Made by a program: the position numbers and the translations under genes. Shown piece by piece: positions 1 through 5,581 of a DNA stretch of 17,909 nucleotides. The notes beneath the pieces are model-generated. The model was not told the DNA's origin. It saw nothing but the letters and a program-made list of their open reading frames with translations, and did no database searches. Source of the stretch: JBGSLA01 sp965602785 (GTDB taxonomy: Bacteria > Desulfobacterota > Desulfobaccia > Desulfobaccales > 0-14-0-80-60-11); assembly GCA_965602785.1 (NCBI GenBank), contig CBFDAH010000045.1, positions 1 through 17,909 on the forward strand, written 5' to 3'. Each line of letters opens with the position of its first letter. The first letter of the stretch is position 1.

Positions 1-813
1 CGTAACGATCACGCCGTTTCTATAGTTGGAGGCATGGATCATCTTGCCCTCACCCAGGTAAATGCCGGCATGCCCGATGGACCGGCCGCCCCGGCGGAAA
101 AAGAGGAGATCTCCCGGCAACAACTTGGAGAAGTCCATGGTACGGGTAACAGCTTTCCCCACCTGGGCCTGCTCCCGGCTGGACCGGGGCAGTTTGATCT
201 TGAAACCATGGTAGATGAACTGCACGAACCCGGAACAATCCGTGGCGTTACTGGTTTTTAGGCTGGCTCCCCGGCCGTAACGAGCCCCACGGTAGCACTT
301 GGCCAAACTCAGGATCAGGTCCTGAAAATTCCAGGGTTCAAACCGGTTGTGGCCTCTGCCGCCAGGAGCCACGTCACGTTTCTTATCCAGTTTGGAGGTG
401 GGACGTGACCCAGGGCTGGCTTTTTTCTTGGGGGTTAACGGTTCCAGCAAGAACCGGCCATCCCGCTGGGGTATCACCCGCATGAGGGGCTTGGTCTCAG
501 TCACACCTATGCTCGAACCCCGGGTGACGGGAGTGCGTCTTCTGGAGTAACTGCGGCTCACGCGCCGTCTGGATTTTTTATATCTCTTCCTCTTCTTCGA
601 GGAAGAGCGCACTGCTCTCTTGGAATTGTTCTTCGATTTTTTCTTTGATTTCTTGTACTTCCTGGTTTGTTTGCTGGCTATTTTGGTTTTCGGCTTTGAT
701 TTACGGAAAGACGATTTTTTCTTGACCTGCTTCGAGGGCACGGCAAAGCTGGCGTTGGGAGCTATAACCAGCGCCAGACATAATACCAAACCCAAAACTA
801 TTTTTTTCGCCAT
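1..813 (-). CDS. Secreted NlpC/P60-family cell-wall hydrolase (C-terminus beyond window edge)
   Basis: Open frame of 271 codons that runs off the left edge. Residues 1-24 form a signal peptide: MAKK, a hydrophobic core (IVLGLVLCLALVIA), then an ASFA cleavage site. Residues about 28-95 are a very basic Lys/Arg/Ser-rich stretch, probably a disordered linker that could bind anionic wall or envelope polymers. The catalytic domain begins near residue 160. Its NlpC/P60 signature is visible: nucleophile Cys193 in DCSGFVQ, His248 in GHAGIYLG and the third polar residue His260 in MIHAS. The family cleaves peptidoglycan stem peptides, typically gamma-D-Glu-meso-DAP bonds, outside the inner membrane. 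The ATG at 813 has an AAGGAGG site at 820-826. It is separated from the ribosomal operon by a terminator and has its own leader. Only a few C-terminal residues should be missing. Family call is firm; exact substrate is unknown. Confidence 0.9.
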   Translation of the reverse strand, partial: MAKKIVLGLVLCLALVIAPNASFAVPSKQVKKKSSFRKSKPKTKIASKQTRKYKKSKKKSKNNSKRAVRSSSKKRKRYKKSRRRVSRSYSRRRTPVTRGSSIGVTETKPLMRVIPQRDGRFLLEPLTPKKKASPGSRPTSKLDKKRDVAPGGRGHNRFEPWNFQDLILSLAKCYRGARYGRGASLKTSNATDCSGFVQFIYHGFKIKLPRSSREQAQVGKAVTRTMDFSKLLPGDLLFFRRGGRSIGHAGIYLGEGKMIHASNYRNGVIVT

Positions 814-930
814 GCAGCGCCTCCTTGGTTATGGGACATACCCAAAAGGAGCTTTTGGCGCTCCCCCATTTTCCGTGGGCCGCACCCCTCGGCCACACGT
901 ATGCCAAAGAGCCTCAGATTTGGGCCGAGG
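814..930 (-). promoter_or_regulatory. Structured 5' leader of the NlpC/P60 gene, candidate cis-regulatory RNA
   Basis: Read on the minus strand, the leader begins with an 8-bp perfect helix, CCTCGGCC (930-923) with GGCCGAGG (894-887), enclosing 28 nt. Downstream, a CCAAAAG/CTTTTGG hairpin (858-842, 3-nt loop) competes with CTCCTT (851-846) pairing to AAGGAG (826-821), which is the Shine-Dalgarno sequence. A second SD-proximal pairing, AGCGCC (862-857) with GGCGCT (821-816), is also possible. The alternatives are mutually exclusive, as in a translational riboswitch expression platform. I do not recognise the aptamer. There is a faint resemblance to ydaO (c-di-AMP) RNA, a class known upstream of cell-wall hydrolases, but the diagnostic 3' block is not intact. 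Function is inferred. Confidence 0.45.
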
Positions 931-956
931 TTATTACACTGTTTGCCTTCTGTCAA
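928..956 (-). promoter_or_regulatory. Possible sigma70-type promoter for the NlpC/P60 gene
   Basis: A perfect -35 hexamer TTGACA lies at 956-951. With a 17-bp spacer the -10 would be TAACCT (933-928), a weak match. With a 14-bp spacer it would be TAATAA (936-931). Either would start transcription near 920-925, so the upstream arm of the first leader helix might not be fully transcribed. A second TTGACA lies exactly 20 bp upstream (976-971) without a good -10. Confidence 0.4.
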
Positions 957-986
957 CTTTTTTTTCAGCATGTCAACTTTTTTTCA
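951..986. repeat. Two direct repeats containing TTGACA, 20-bp period
   Basis: On the plus strand TGTCAACTTTTTTT occurs at 951 and again at 971, followed in each case by CA (the first copy has eight T, the second seven). On the minus strand this is TGAAAAAAAGTTGACA twice, placing two -35-like hexamers on the same face about two helical turns apart. It could be a duplicated promoter element or a tandem protein-binding site. Confidence 0.6.
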
Positions 987-1282
987 TCCTGATTTGAAGC
1001 AAAATCCTTTGACCACACCTGTTTTTGCTCATCTAAAAAAGTTAGACACCGATCTTAACGCTTTGATAAAAGGATACCTTTCTAGCATCGTGAGCGACGT
1101 GAGTTAATTCAAGGAAAAATGTCACCAAATTCTGCGCTATCCTCAAAATGACCCTGCACCAAGAGGAAGAATTTTGCAAATATGAAAGCTCTGAAAAAAG
1201 CCGCGACTCAAGAAAACCCTCAAAAAAATTTCCCTATGCTTGAAAATGACTTTTAACGCACACCTTTTATTTGAAATGCAAC
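987..1282. other. AT-rich intergenic stretch, no gene seen
   Basis: About 300 bp of AT-rich sequence with many A-runs. The short open frames crossing it have no ribosome binding site and no recognisable protein signature on either strand. No tRNA-like cloverleaf or T-loop sequence was found. It separates the NlpC/P60 promoter region from the structured block that follows. Confidence 0.6.
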
Positions 1283-1650
1283 TATAATCTACTATCTTCC
1301 TTTCATAAGGGATGGCCAGTTAGTAGCGTATATTACATAAGTTGATATAGGTGCATAGATACCATTAACGATACACTTTTTCTGAATAACTTAATTACTT
1401 AGCCTGAAATTAATGAACATCCATACGATATTGGACACTCGCCCTCGGGTGCCCCTGGAGGCATGCGGGCGAGAAGGCCTAAGCTAATTTTAGGTGCCGG
1501 TGCTAAAGTGAGATTAGGAATCTCCTCGAATTTTCCTCTGTGGATCAAGAAAAGTTTACGGCATTTTAATCCTCTTCGGCAGAGGTGGAAAAAAAGTAAA
1601 ATAAATTTTAATTTTTTTCCCAGCTACCTCTGGGCCCTTTAGGGATTATC
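1283..1650 (+). ncRNA. Candidate structured non-coding RNA (unrecognised)
   Basis: A perfect TATAAT lies at 1283-1288, with only a poor -35 upstream. It is followed by a series of stem-loops. CTACTA/TAGTAG (1289-1294 with 1321-1326) encloses CCTTT-CAT-AAGGG. CTCGCCC/GGGCGAG (1438-1444 with 1467-1473) contains an inner TGCC/GGCA hairpin. CCTAA/TTAGG pairs 1478-1482 with 1490-1494, and GAGATT/AATCTC pairs 1510-1515 with 1519-1524. The last is a long hairpin at 1580-1632. No open reading frame follows on either strand. Strand is a guess from the TATAAT, because the hairpins would form on either. It may be an orphan RNA or a decayed leader. Confidence 0.3.
1580..1632. repeat. Long inverted repeat (about 22 bp paired)
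   Basis: The arms are CAGAGGT (1580-1586) with ACCTCTG (1626-1632), GGAAAAAAA (1587-1595) with TTTTTTTCC (1612-1620), and TAAAAT (1597-1602) with ATTTTA (1605-1610). A 5-nt bulge CAGCT (1621-1625) and one G/A mismatch interrupt the stem. A smaller hairpin CCTCT/AGAGG (1571-1585) competes for the left arm. It is not a typical intrinsic terminator, because no U-run follows the stem on either strand. Confidence 0.65.
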
Positions 1651-1852
1651 AAAAAAATTCATGCTGGTCTTCAAGTTCCCATTTTTTCAAAAGTCTCGTG
1701 GCTACAAGACCCCCCAACCAGTAAGGCAGACCGAGGTATCTAACCCTGAGTCCAGGACCTTCCCTGGTAAGGCTTTTTTCGTCCTCCGCGAAGAGGCGGC
1801 ATCCTCTCTTTGGTGAGCTTGGGTCCCCAGCCCCCTGCCGGGCCGTGGGCCC
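1651..1852. other. Intergenic stretch with small hairpins, no gene seen
   Basis: No convincing open frame or tRNA. On the minus strand GTCTTGT/ACGAGAC forms a small hairpin (1695-1712, one G-U pair) followed by only four T, a weak terminator at best. On the minus strand CTTGGG/CCCAAG also brackets a GC-rich block just downstream of the strong terminator. A CTTTTTTCG run on the plus strand near 1775 lacks a good stem. Confidence 0.5.
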
Positions 1853-1882
1853 AAGAAAAAAGGCGGACTTTTGAGTCCGCCT
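1853..1882 (-). terminator. Intrinsic terminator of the ribosomal superoperon
   Basis: On the minus strand a perfect 9-bp stem AGGCGGACT/AGTCCGCCT with a 4-nt loop (1882-1861) is followed directly by a run of six T and then CT (1860-1854). It lies about 115 nt after the rplQ stop codon. A separate small hairpin GGCAAA/TTTGCC (1968-1952) in the rplQ 3' tail has no U-run. This is the only clear intrinsic terminator seen in the window. Confidence 0.92.
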
Positions 1883-1995
1883 CTTAGATATTGCTCTTCC
1901 AATAAATTTGCTTGGCTGTGGCCTCCGCCGCTACATCAAGAGGGCGTCAAGGGCAAAAATCCTTTGCCGGTCTGCACCGCCCGCCGTCTGTGGCC

Positions 1996-2394
1996 TTAGC
2001 TGGAGCTGCTCTTTTTCTTGGCCTTGGGGAGCTTTTCCGGCCGGCCCACCAGTTCCAGGAGGGAAAGGGGAGCGCCGTCTCCCAACCGAAACCCCAAGGG
2101 GATGATGCGGGTGTAGCCCCCGGGACGGTCTTGGTAACGGTCCTTCAACTCGCCGAAGAGTTTAGCCATGGCCTTTTTCGTCCGGATCACCCGGAGGGTC
2201 TGGCGCCGAGCGTGGAGGTCTCCCCGTTTGGCCATGGTGATGATCTTCTCGGCCCACATGCGGGCTTCCTTGGCCTTGGCCTGGGTGGTCTGCACCCGCT
2301 CGTGTTCAAAAAGCTGAGTAATCAGAGTGCGCAGCATGGCGGTGCGATGTTCCGTGGTACGGGCGAGTCGGCGCCCGGCCTTTAAGTGCCTCAT
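1996..2394 (-). CDS. rplQ: 50S ribosomal protein L17
   Basis: 132 residues. The protein starts with the family signature MRHLKAGRRLARTTEHR and carries the GGYTRIIPLGFRLGDGAP block at about residues 91-108, both diagnostic of L17, which lies near the peptide exit tunnel of the large subunit. The length is slightly above the usual 116-127 because of a short C-terminal tail of Lys followed by four Ser. Its ATG overlaps the rpoA stop codon as ATGA, so the two are probably translationally coupled. An AAGGA site lies 9 nt upstream inside rpoA. It is the last gene of the operon, with the terminator downstream. Confidence 0.98.
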   Translation of the reverse strand: MRHLKAGRRLARTTEHRTAMLRTLITQLFEHERVQTTQAKAKEARMWAEKIITMAKRGDLHARRQTLRVIRTKKAMAKLFGELKDRYQDRPGGYTRIIPLGFRLGDGAPLSLLELVGRPEKLPKAKKKSSSS

Positions 2395-3404
2395 GCCATC
2401 TCTTCCTTTCTCTCCGGCAACTGGTCCGGCGGCACGAAGGTGTCAAGCTTCATGCCGAGAGCCAGGCCCATCTCCGCCAAAATCTCCTTGATTTCATTCA
2501 ACGACTTACGCCCAAAATTCTTGGTTTTGAGCATTTCCTGCTCGCTTTTTTGCACCAGCTCACCGATGTAGCGGATATTGGCATTCCTGAGGCAGTTGGC
2601 GGCCCGGACGGATAGCTCCAGTTCGTTCACCCCTCGGTAGAGGTTCTCGTTCAGGAAGGCCGGCTGCTCCTCCGGCTTCTCTTCCACCTTTTCAGGCTCT
2701 TCCTCGAAGTTGATGAACAGGGTGAGCTGTTCCTTGAGAATCTTGGCGGCATAGGCCACAGCGTTTTCGGGAGTCACGCTGCCGTCGGTCCACACCTCCA
2801 CAGTCAATTTGTCATAGTCGGTACGTTGGCCCACCCGGGCCTGGGTCACCACGTAATTAATCTTGGAGATGGGAGAAAACGCCGCATCCAGAGGAATGAA
2901 GCCGATGGGCTGGTTTTCCTCCTTGTTGGCCTCCGCGGGGACATAGCCCTTGCCGCTCCTGGCGGCAAGGTCCATGATAAGCTGCCCGTCCGAGGACAAC
3001 GTGGCGATGTGGTGCTCAGGGTTCAAGATTTCCACGGTCCCGTCAGTCCGGATGTCCCCAGCTTTAATTTTCCCTTCCCCCCGGGCTTCCAGGTGCATGC
3101 TCTTCACCCCATCTGCAAGGAACTTGAGCCGCACCTGCTTCAGGTTCAGGAGGATCTCGGTGACGTCCTCCAGGACCCCGGGAATGGCAGAAAATTCATG
3201 ATGCACCTCCCGGATGTGGACCCCGGTAATGGCCGCTCCCCGCAGGGAAGACAGGAGCACCCGGCGCAGGGCATTTCCCAGAGTGGTACCGAAGCCCCGC
3301 TCCAGCGGCTCGCAGGCAAACTTACCGTAGAAGCTGCTGTGGGAGTCAGGATCCACCTCCAGGCGCTTGGGTTTAATAAGTTCGGTCCAATTCTTTTGAA
3401 TCAT
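2391..3404 (-). CDS. rpoA: DNA-directed RNA polymerase subunit alpha
   Basis: 337 residues. The N-terminal dimerisation domain covers about residues 1-235 (KPKRLEVDPD, then GFGTTLGNALRRVLLSSL, the assembly helix). A Glu/Pro-rich linker follows at 235-250. The C-terminal domain (about 252-322) keeps the DNA and activator contacts: SVRAANCL with Arg267 and Asn270, equivalent to E. coli R265 and N268, and NFGRKS near 297-301. The ATG at 3404 matches family N-termini (MIQKNW). A GAGGAG site stands only 2-3 nt before it, so an upstream in-frame GTG at 3422 adding six residues cannot be excluded. Preceded by a 120-nt gap after rpsD; overlaps rplQ by 4 nt. Confidence 0.97.
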   Translation of the reverse strand: MIQKNWTELIKPKRLEVDPDSHSSFYGKFACEPLERGFGTTLGNALRRVLLSSLRGAAITGVHIREVHHEFSAIPGVLEDVTEILLNLKQVRLKFLADGVKSMHLEARGEGKIKAGDIRTDGTVEILNPEHHIATLSSDGQLIMDLAARSGKGYVPAEANKEENQPIGFIPLDAAFSPISKINYVVTQARVGQRTDYDKLTVEVWTDGSVTPENAVAYAAKILKEQLTLFINFEEEPEKVEEKPEEQPAFLNENLYRGVNELELSVRAANCLRNANIRYIGELVQKSEQEMLKTKNFGRKSLNEIKEILAEMGLALGMKLDTFVPPDQLPERKEEMA

Positions 3405-3524
3405 GGCTCCTCGGGCTGGCACTGGTCAGGCACAAGTCTTCCCGACAGGCCTCGGTGCCCGCCGGGATAAAGAAAAAAGTATTCTGTTTACGCCCGCCCC
3501 ATGCATCGGGCCTCATACACCAGG
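3405..3524 (-). other. rpsD-rpoA gap with GC-rich hairpins
   Basis: This 120-nt gap has no heptad arrays. On the minus strand a GCCCG/CGGGC stem is followed about 15 nt later by a T6 run, too far for a standard terminator. A CCCG...CGGG stem then precedes the rpoA start. It could attenuate or process the message ahead of rpoA, or hold an internal promoter, but no good -10/-35 pair is seen. Confidence 0.35.
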
Positions 3525-4151
3525 CTATTTGGAGTAGAGTTCAATGATGAGATGTTCTTGAATGGGCATGGTAATGTCCTCCCGGGTAGGCATCATGCTC
3601 ACCCGGCCCCTGGCCTCTTCTTTTTCCAATTCAAGCCAGGGGGGAAAGCCCCGTCGAGCTGCGGCCTCCAGCGCGTCCCGCACCAGCGGCGAAGTGCGTT
3701 TCTTTTCGACAACCTGCACCAACTGCCCCACCCTGACGTTAAAGGACGGCACATTCACCCGCTTACCGTCCACCAGGATGTGGTTGTGGCGCACCAATTG
3801 CCGGGCCTGAGAGCGCGAATTGGCAAACCCCAGGCGATAAACCACATTATCGAGGCGCCGCTCCAGGATCATCAGCAGGTTGGTGCCGGTGACCCCCCGC
3901 ATGCGTTCGGCCCGCTCGAAGTAGCCCCGGAACTGTTTCTCCAGGACACCATACATACGCTTTACCTTCTGCTTTTCCCGGAGTTGGAGGCCGTAGTCGG
4001 AGATCTTGGACCGTCCCTGGCCGTGCTGCCCCGGGGGGTAATTGCGACGCTGAATGGCGCACTTGTCGGTATAGCAGCGGTCTCCTTTGAGGTACAGGGC
4101 CATCCTCTCACGACGGCAGAGGCGGCACCGGGCATCTGTGTATCTTGCCAA
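3525..4151 (-). CDS. rpsD: 30S ribosomal protein S4 (zinc-binding form), TTG start
   Basis: 208 residues. S4 is a primary 16S rRNA binder that starts body assembly. The zinc-type N-terminus is complete: Cys9, Cys12, Cys26 and Cys31 (CRLC and CYTDKC). The S4 RNA-binding domain follows from about residue 95 (RRLDNVVYRLGFANSRSQAR, then HILVDGKRVNVPS). The start is TTG at 4151 with GAGGAG 7 nt upstream, and no in-frame ATG or GTG lies nearby. In several bacteria S4 represses its own alpha operon; no recognisable S4 site was identified here. It follows rpsK by 15 nt. Confidence 0.97.
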   Translation of the reverse strand: MARYTDARCRLCRRERMALYLKGDRCYTDKCAIQRRNYPPGQHGQGRSKISDYGLQLREKQKVKRMYGVLEKQFRGYFERAERMRGVTGTNLLMILERRLDNVVYRLGFANSRSQARQLVRHNHILVDGKRVNVPSFNVRVGQLVQVVEKKRTSPLVRDALEAAARRGFPPWLELEKEEARGRVSMMPTREDITMPIQEHLIIELYSK

Positions 4152-4166
4152 AATCTTTCTCCTCTA

Positions 4167-4559
4167 TTACACGCGTCTCCGCTTGGGCGGGCGGCAACCG
4201 TTATGGGGGATGGGACTTACATCCCGAATAAGGTTCACGGATAGGCCAGCAGCTTGGAGGGCCCGCAAGGCCGCTTCCCGTCCCGCCCCGGGCCCCTTGA
4301 CGAACACGTCCACGTTGCGCATACCGTGTTCCATGGCCTTCTTGGCCGCATCCGAAGCCGCCAACTGGGCCGCAAAGGGTGTGCCCTTGCGAGAGCCTTT
4401 AAAACCCTGGACACCCGCCGAGGACCAGGCCACGACGTTGCCCGCCGGGTCAGTGATGGTCACCAGCGTATTGTTAAAGGTGGCCTTGATATGGGCCACG
4501 CCAACGGGGATGTTTTTCCGTTCTTTTTTTCGTTTACCGCCTGACGGACGCTTGGCCAT
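4167..4559 (-). CDS. rpsK: 30S ribosomal protein S11
   Basis: 130 residues, the usual length. S11 sits on the platform of the small subunit near the mRNA exit. Diagnostic blocks are HIKATFNNTLVTITD (about residues 23-37), GFKGSRKGTPFAAQ and the C-terminal SPIPHNGCRPPKRRRV, the conserved tail next to the 3' end of 16S rRNA. The N-terminus is a short basic extension (RPSGGKRKKERKN). ATG start with AAGGAG 5 nt upstream, overlapping the rpsM stop region. It sits 9 nt from rpsM. Confidence 0.98.
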   Translation of the reverse strand: MAKRPSGGKRKKERKNIPVGVAHIKATFNNTLVTITDPAGNVVAWSSAGVQGFKGSRKGTPFAAQLAASDAAKKAMEHGMRNVDVFVKGPGAGREAALRALQAAGLSVNLIRDVSPIPHNGCRPPKRRRV

Positions 4560-4568
4560 GGTCGCTCC

Positions 4569-4943
4569 TTAGCTTTTCTTCCGCCTGCCCACCACCGAAC
4601 GGCGGGGGCCTTTCCGGGTGCGGGCGTTGGTGTGGGTGCGCTGTCCCCGAACCGGGAGTCCCCGGCGGTGCCGGAGGCCCCGGTAGCACCCCAGGTCCAT
4701 GAGGCGCTTGATGTTCATGGACACTTCACGCCTCAGGTCCCCCTCCACCTTGTGGTGGGAGTCAATTTCCTGGCGAATGGCGGTGATCTGGGTGTCGTTC
4801 AACTCACTCGTCTTGACGCCGCCATCTACCCCCGCGCCTTTAAGAATTTTGGTGGCGGTGGTGCGGCCAATGCCAAAGATGTAGGTGAGGGCGATCTCAA
4901 TCCGCTTGTTGCGGGGCAGGTCGATGCCGGCGATTCTGGCCAA
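4569..4943 (-). CDS. rpsM: 30S ribosomal protein S13, TTG start
   Basis: 124 residues. S13 lies in the head of the small subunit, contacting P-site tRNA and the inter-subunit bridges with L5. Family motifs are ARIAGIDLPRNKRIEIALTY at the start, the helix-hairpin-helix-like IFGIGRTTA, and the basic tail YRGLRHRRGLPVRGQRTHTN...GPRRSV. The start codon is TTG (4943-4941), preceded by GGAGG 7 nt upstream. No alternative ATG exists in frame, and the family N-terminus begins exactly here. A 164-nt gap upstream is filled by a heptad-bounded repeat element. Confidence 0.97.
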   Translation of the reverse strand: MARIAGIDLPRNKRIEIALTYIFGIGRTTATKILKGAGVDGGVKTSELNDTQITAIRQEIDSHHKVEGDLRREVSMNIKRLMDLGCYRGLRHRRGLPVRGQRTHTNARTRKGPRRSVVGRRKKS

Positions 4944-4960
4944 TGCCTTTCCTCCGATTA

Positions 4961-5108
4961 AGCTAAAAGCTTTGAGCTTTCAGCTTTAATCTTTTAAAAA
5001 ATAATTATCCAACACATTGGTGGCAACGCTTTTAGGCCTCGCCTTTTCATGTTGTTAGATTTCTTGCCTTTGGTTTTTTTAGCTTAAAGCTTACAGCTTA
5101 TAGCTCTT
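4961..5108. repeat. Heptad-bounded intergenic element, AGCT type, copy 1
   Basis: The left arm is a 7-bp-period array: AGCTAAA, AGCTTTG, AGCTTTC, AGCTTTA (4961-4988), then a degenerate ATCTTTT. The right arm is AGCTTAA, AGCTTAC, AGCTTAT, AGCTCTT (5081-5108). Because AGCT is self-complementary, the arms read as inverted copies of one another. The core (about 5010-5080) aligns with the core at about 9745-9812, including TGGTGGCAACGCTTT (5018-5032). The right array ends on the first base of the rpmJ stop codon. It occupies almost the whole rpmJ-rpsM gap. Confidence 0.85.
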
Positions 5109-5221
5109 CACCCCTGGCGTTGTTTGTGCTTGGGGTTCTCACAGATTACCCGCACCACCCTTTTTCGGCGGATAATCTTGCACTTGATGCAAATCTTTTT
5201 CACTGAAGGTTTAACTTTCAT
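5108..5221 (-). CDS. rpmJ: 50S ribosomal protein L36 (zinc-binding form)
   Basis: 37 residues. L36 is the smallest large-subunit protein and stabilises 23S rRNA folding. The translation opens MKVKPSVKKICIKCKIIRRK. The zinc ligands Cys11, Cys14, Cys27 and His32 are all present, so this is the C+ form. ATG at 5221-5219, TGA stop at 5110-5108. No Shine-Dalgarno sequence precedes it: the upstream bases belong to a heptad array, with only about 10 nt in between. A two-codon ATG-TCA-TGA mini-ORF (5226-5218) overlaps the start. The gap elements lie directly on both sides of this gene. Confidence 0.95.
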   Translation of the reverse strand: MKVKPSVKKICIKCKIIRRKRVVRVICENPKHKQRQG

Positions 5222-5230
5222 GACATGGTT

Positions 5231-5316
5231 TGTTTTCTGTTTTCTGCTTTCTGCGGGGTCTGGGGAAACTTCGCCATCCCCTTTTCTGTCCCCAGAAAAA
5301 CGAAAACTGAAAACCC
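5231..5316. repeat. Heptad-bounded intergenic element, GTTTTCT type, with inner hairpin
   Basis: The left array is GTTTTCT, GTTTTCT, GCTTTCT (5232-5252). The right array is GAAAAAC, GAAAACT, GAAAACC (5295-5315). These are near-complementary, with about one mismatch per heptamer. Just inside is a perfect 8-bp inverted repeat, TCTGGGGA (5259-5266) with TCCCCAGA (5289-5296), so the whole gap can fold into one long hairpin. It fills the infA-rpmJ gap. Confidence 0.85.
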
Positions 5317-5319
5317 TCC

Positions 5320-5538
5320 CTATCTTACCCGGTAGACGATGCGCCCGCGACTTAAGTCATACGGGGACAGTTCCACGATGACCTTGTCCCCCGGCAGGAT
5401 CTTAATATAGTGCATACGCATCTTGCCGGAAATGTGGGCCAAGACTCTATGGCCGTTGGCCAGCTCCACCCGGAACATAGCGTTGGGGAGAGGTTCGACG
5501 ACCCTCCCTTCAACTTCAATGGCGTCTTCTTTAGGCAT
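5320..5538 (-). CDS. infA: Translation initiation factor IF-1
   Basis: 72 residues, the standard length. It is a single OB-fold (S1-like) domain that binds the A-site of the 30S subunit during initiation. Diagnostic stretches are AIEVEGRVVEPLPNAMFRVE, then NGHRVLAHISGKMRMHYIKI, and the C-terminal LSPYDLSRGRIVYR. ATG start matches the family. The upstream Shine-Dalgarno sequence is poor (only GCGGTAG). It follows map by 43 nt of AT-rich sequence without a heptad array. Confidence 0.98.
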   Translation of the reverse strand: MPKEDAIEVEGRVVEPLPNAMFRVELANGHRVLAHISGKMRMHYIKILPGDKVIVELSPYDLSRGRIVYRVR

Positions 5539-5581
5539 CTACCGCGTCTTTTTCATTAGTATTTTAACAAATTAAAATAAC

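Noticed and set aside
701..907. Minus-strand frame of 68 codons overlapping the NlpC/P60 start
   Set aside because: It overlaps the signal peptide region in another frame, uses the leader RNA, and has no ribosome binding site or recognisable protein sequence.
814..930. Firm assignment as a ydaO (c-di-AMP) riboswitch
   Set aside because: Only short blocks resemble the consensus and the diagnostic 3' segment is not intact; kept as a structured leader of unknown class.
1438..1524. 6S RNA
   Set aside because: A short GCATGC...CGAGAAGGCCTAA stretch recalls the 6S apical region, but no long complementary flanking strand exists around it.
1717..1745. 16S rRNA fragment, because the minus strand contains TTAGATACC
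   Set aside because: The match is only nine bases and its surroundings do not align with 16S.
987..1852. tRNA genes or CRISPR in the AT-rich gap
   Set aside because: No T-loop, acceptor stem or regularly spaced direct repeats were found on either strand.
2826..3470. Plus-strand open frame of 214 codons
   Set aside because: It is antisense to rpoA with Gly/His/Leu-rich low-complexity composition, typical of shadow frames in GC-rich DNA.
4961..5108. Heptad arrays as CRISPR-like or simple AT microsatellites
   Set aside because: Units are only 7 bp without spacers, and the arms are inverted with a core shared with a second locus, which neither explanation covers.
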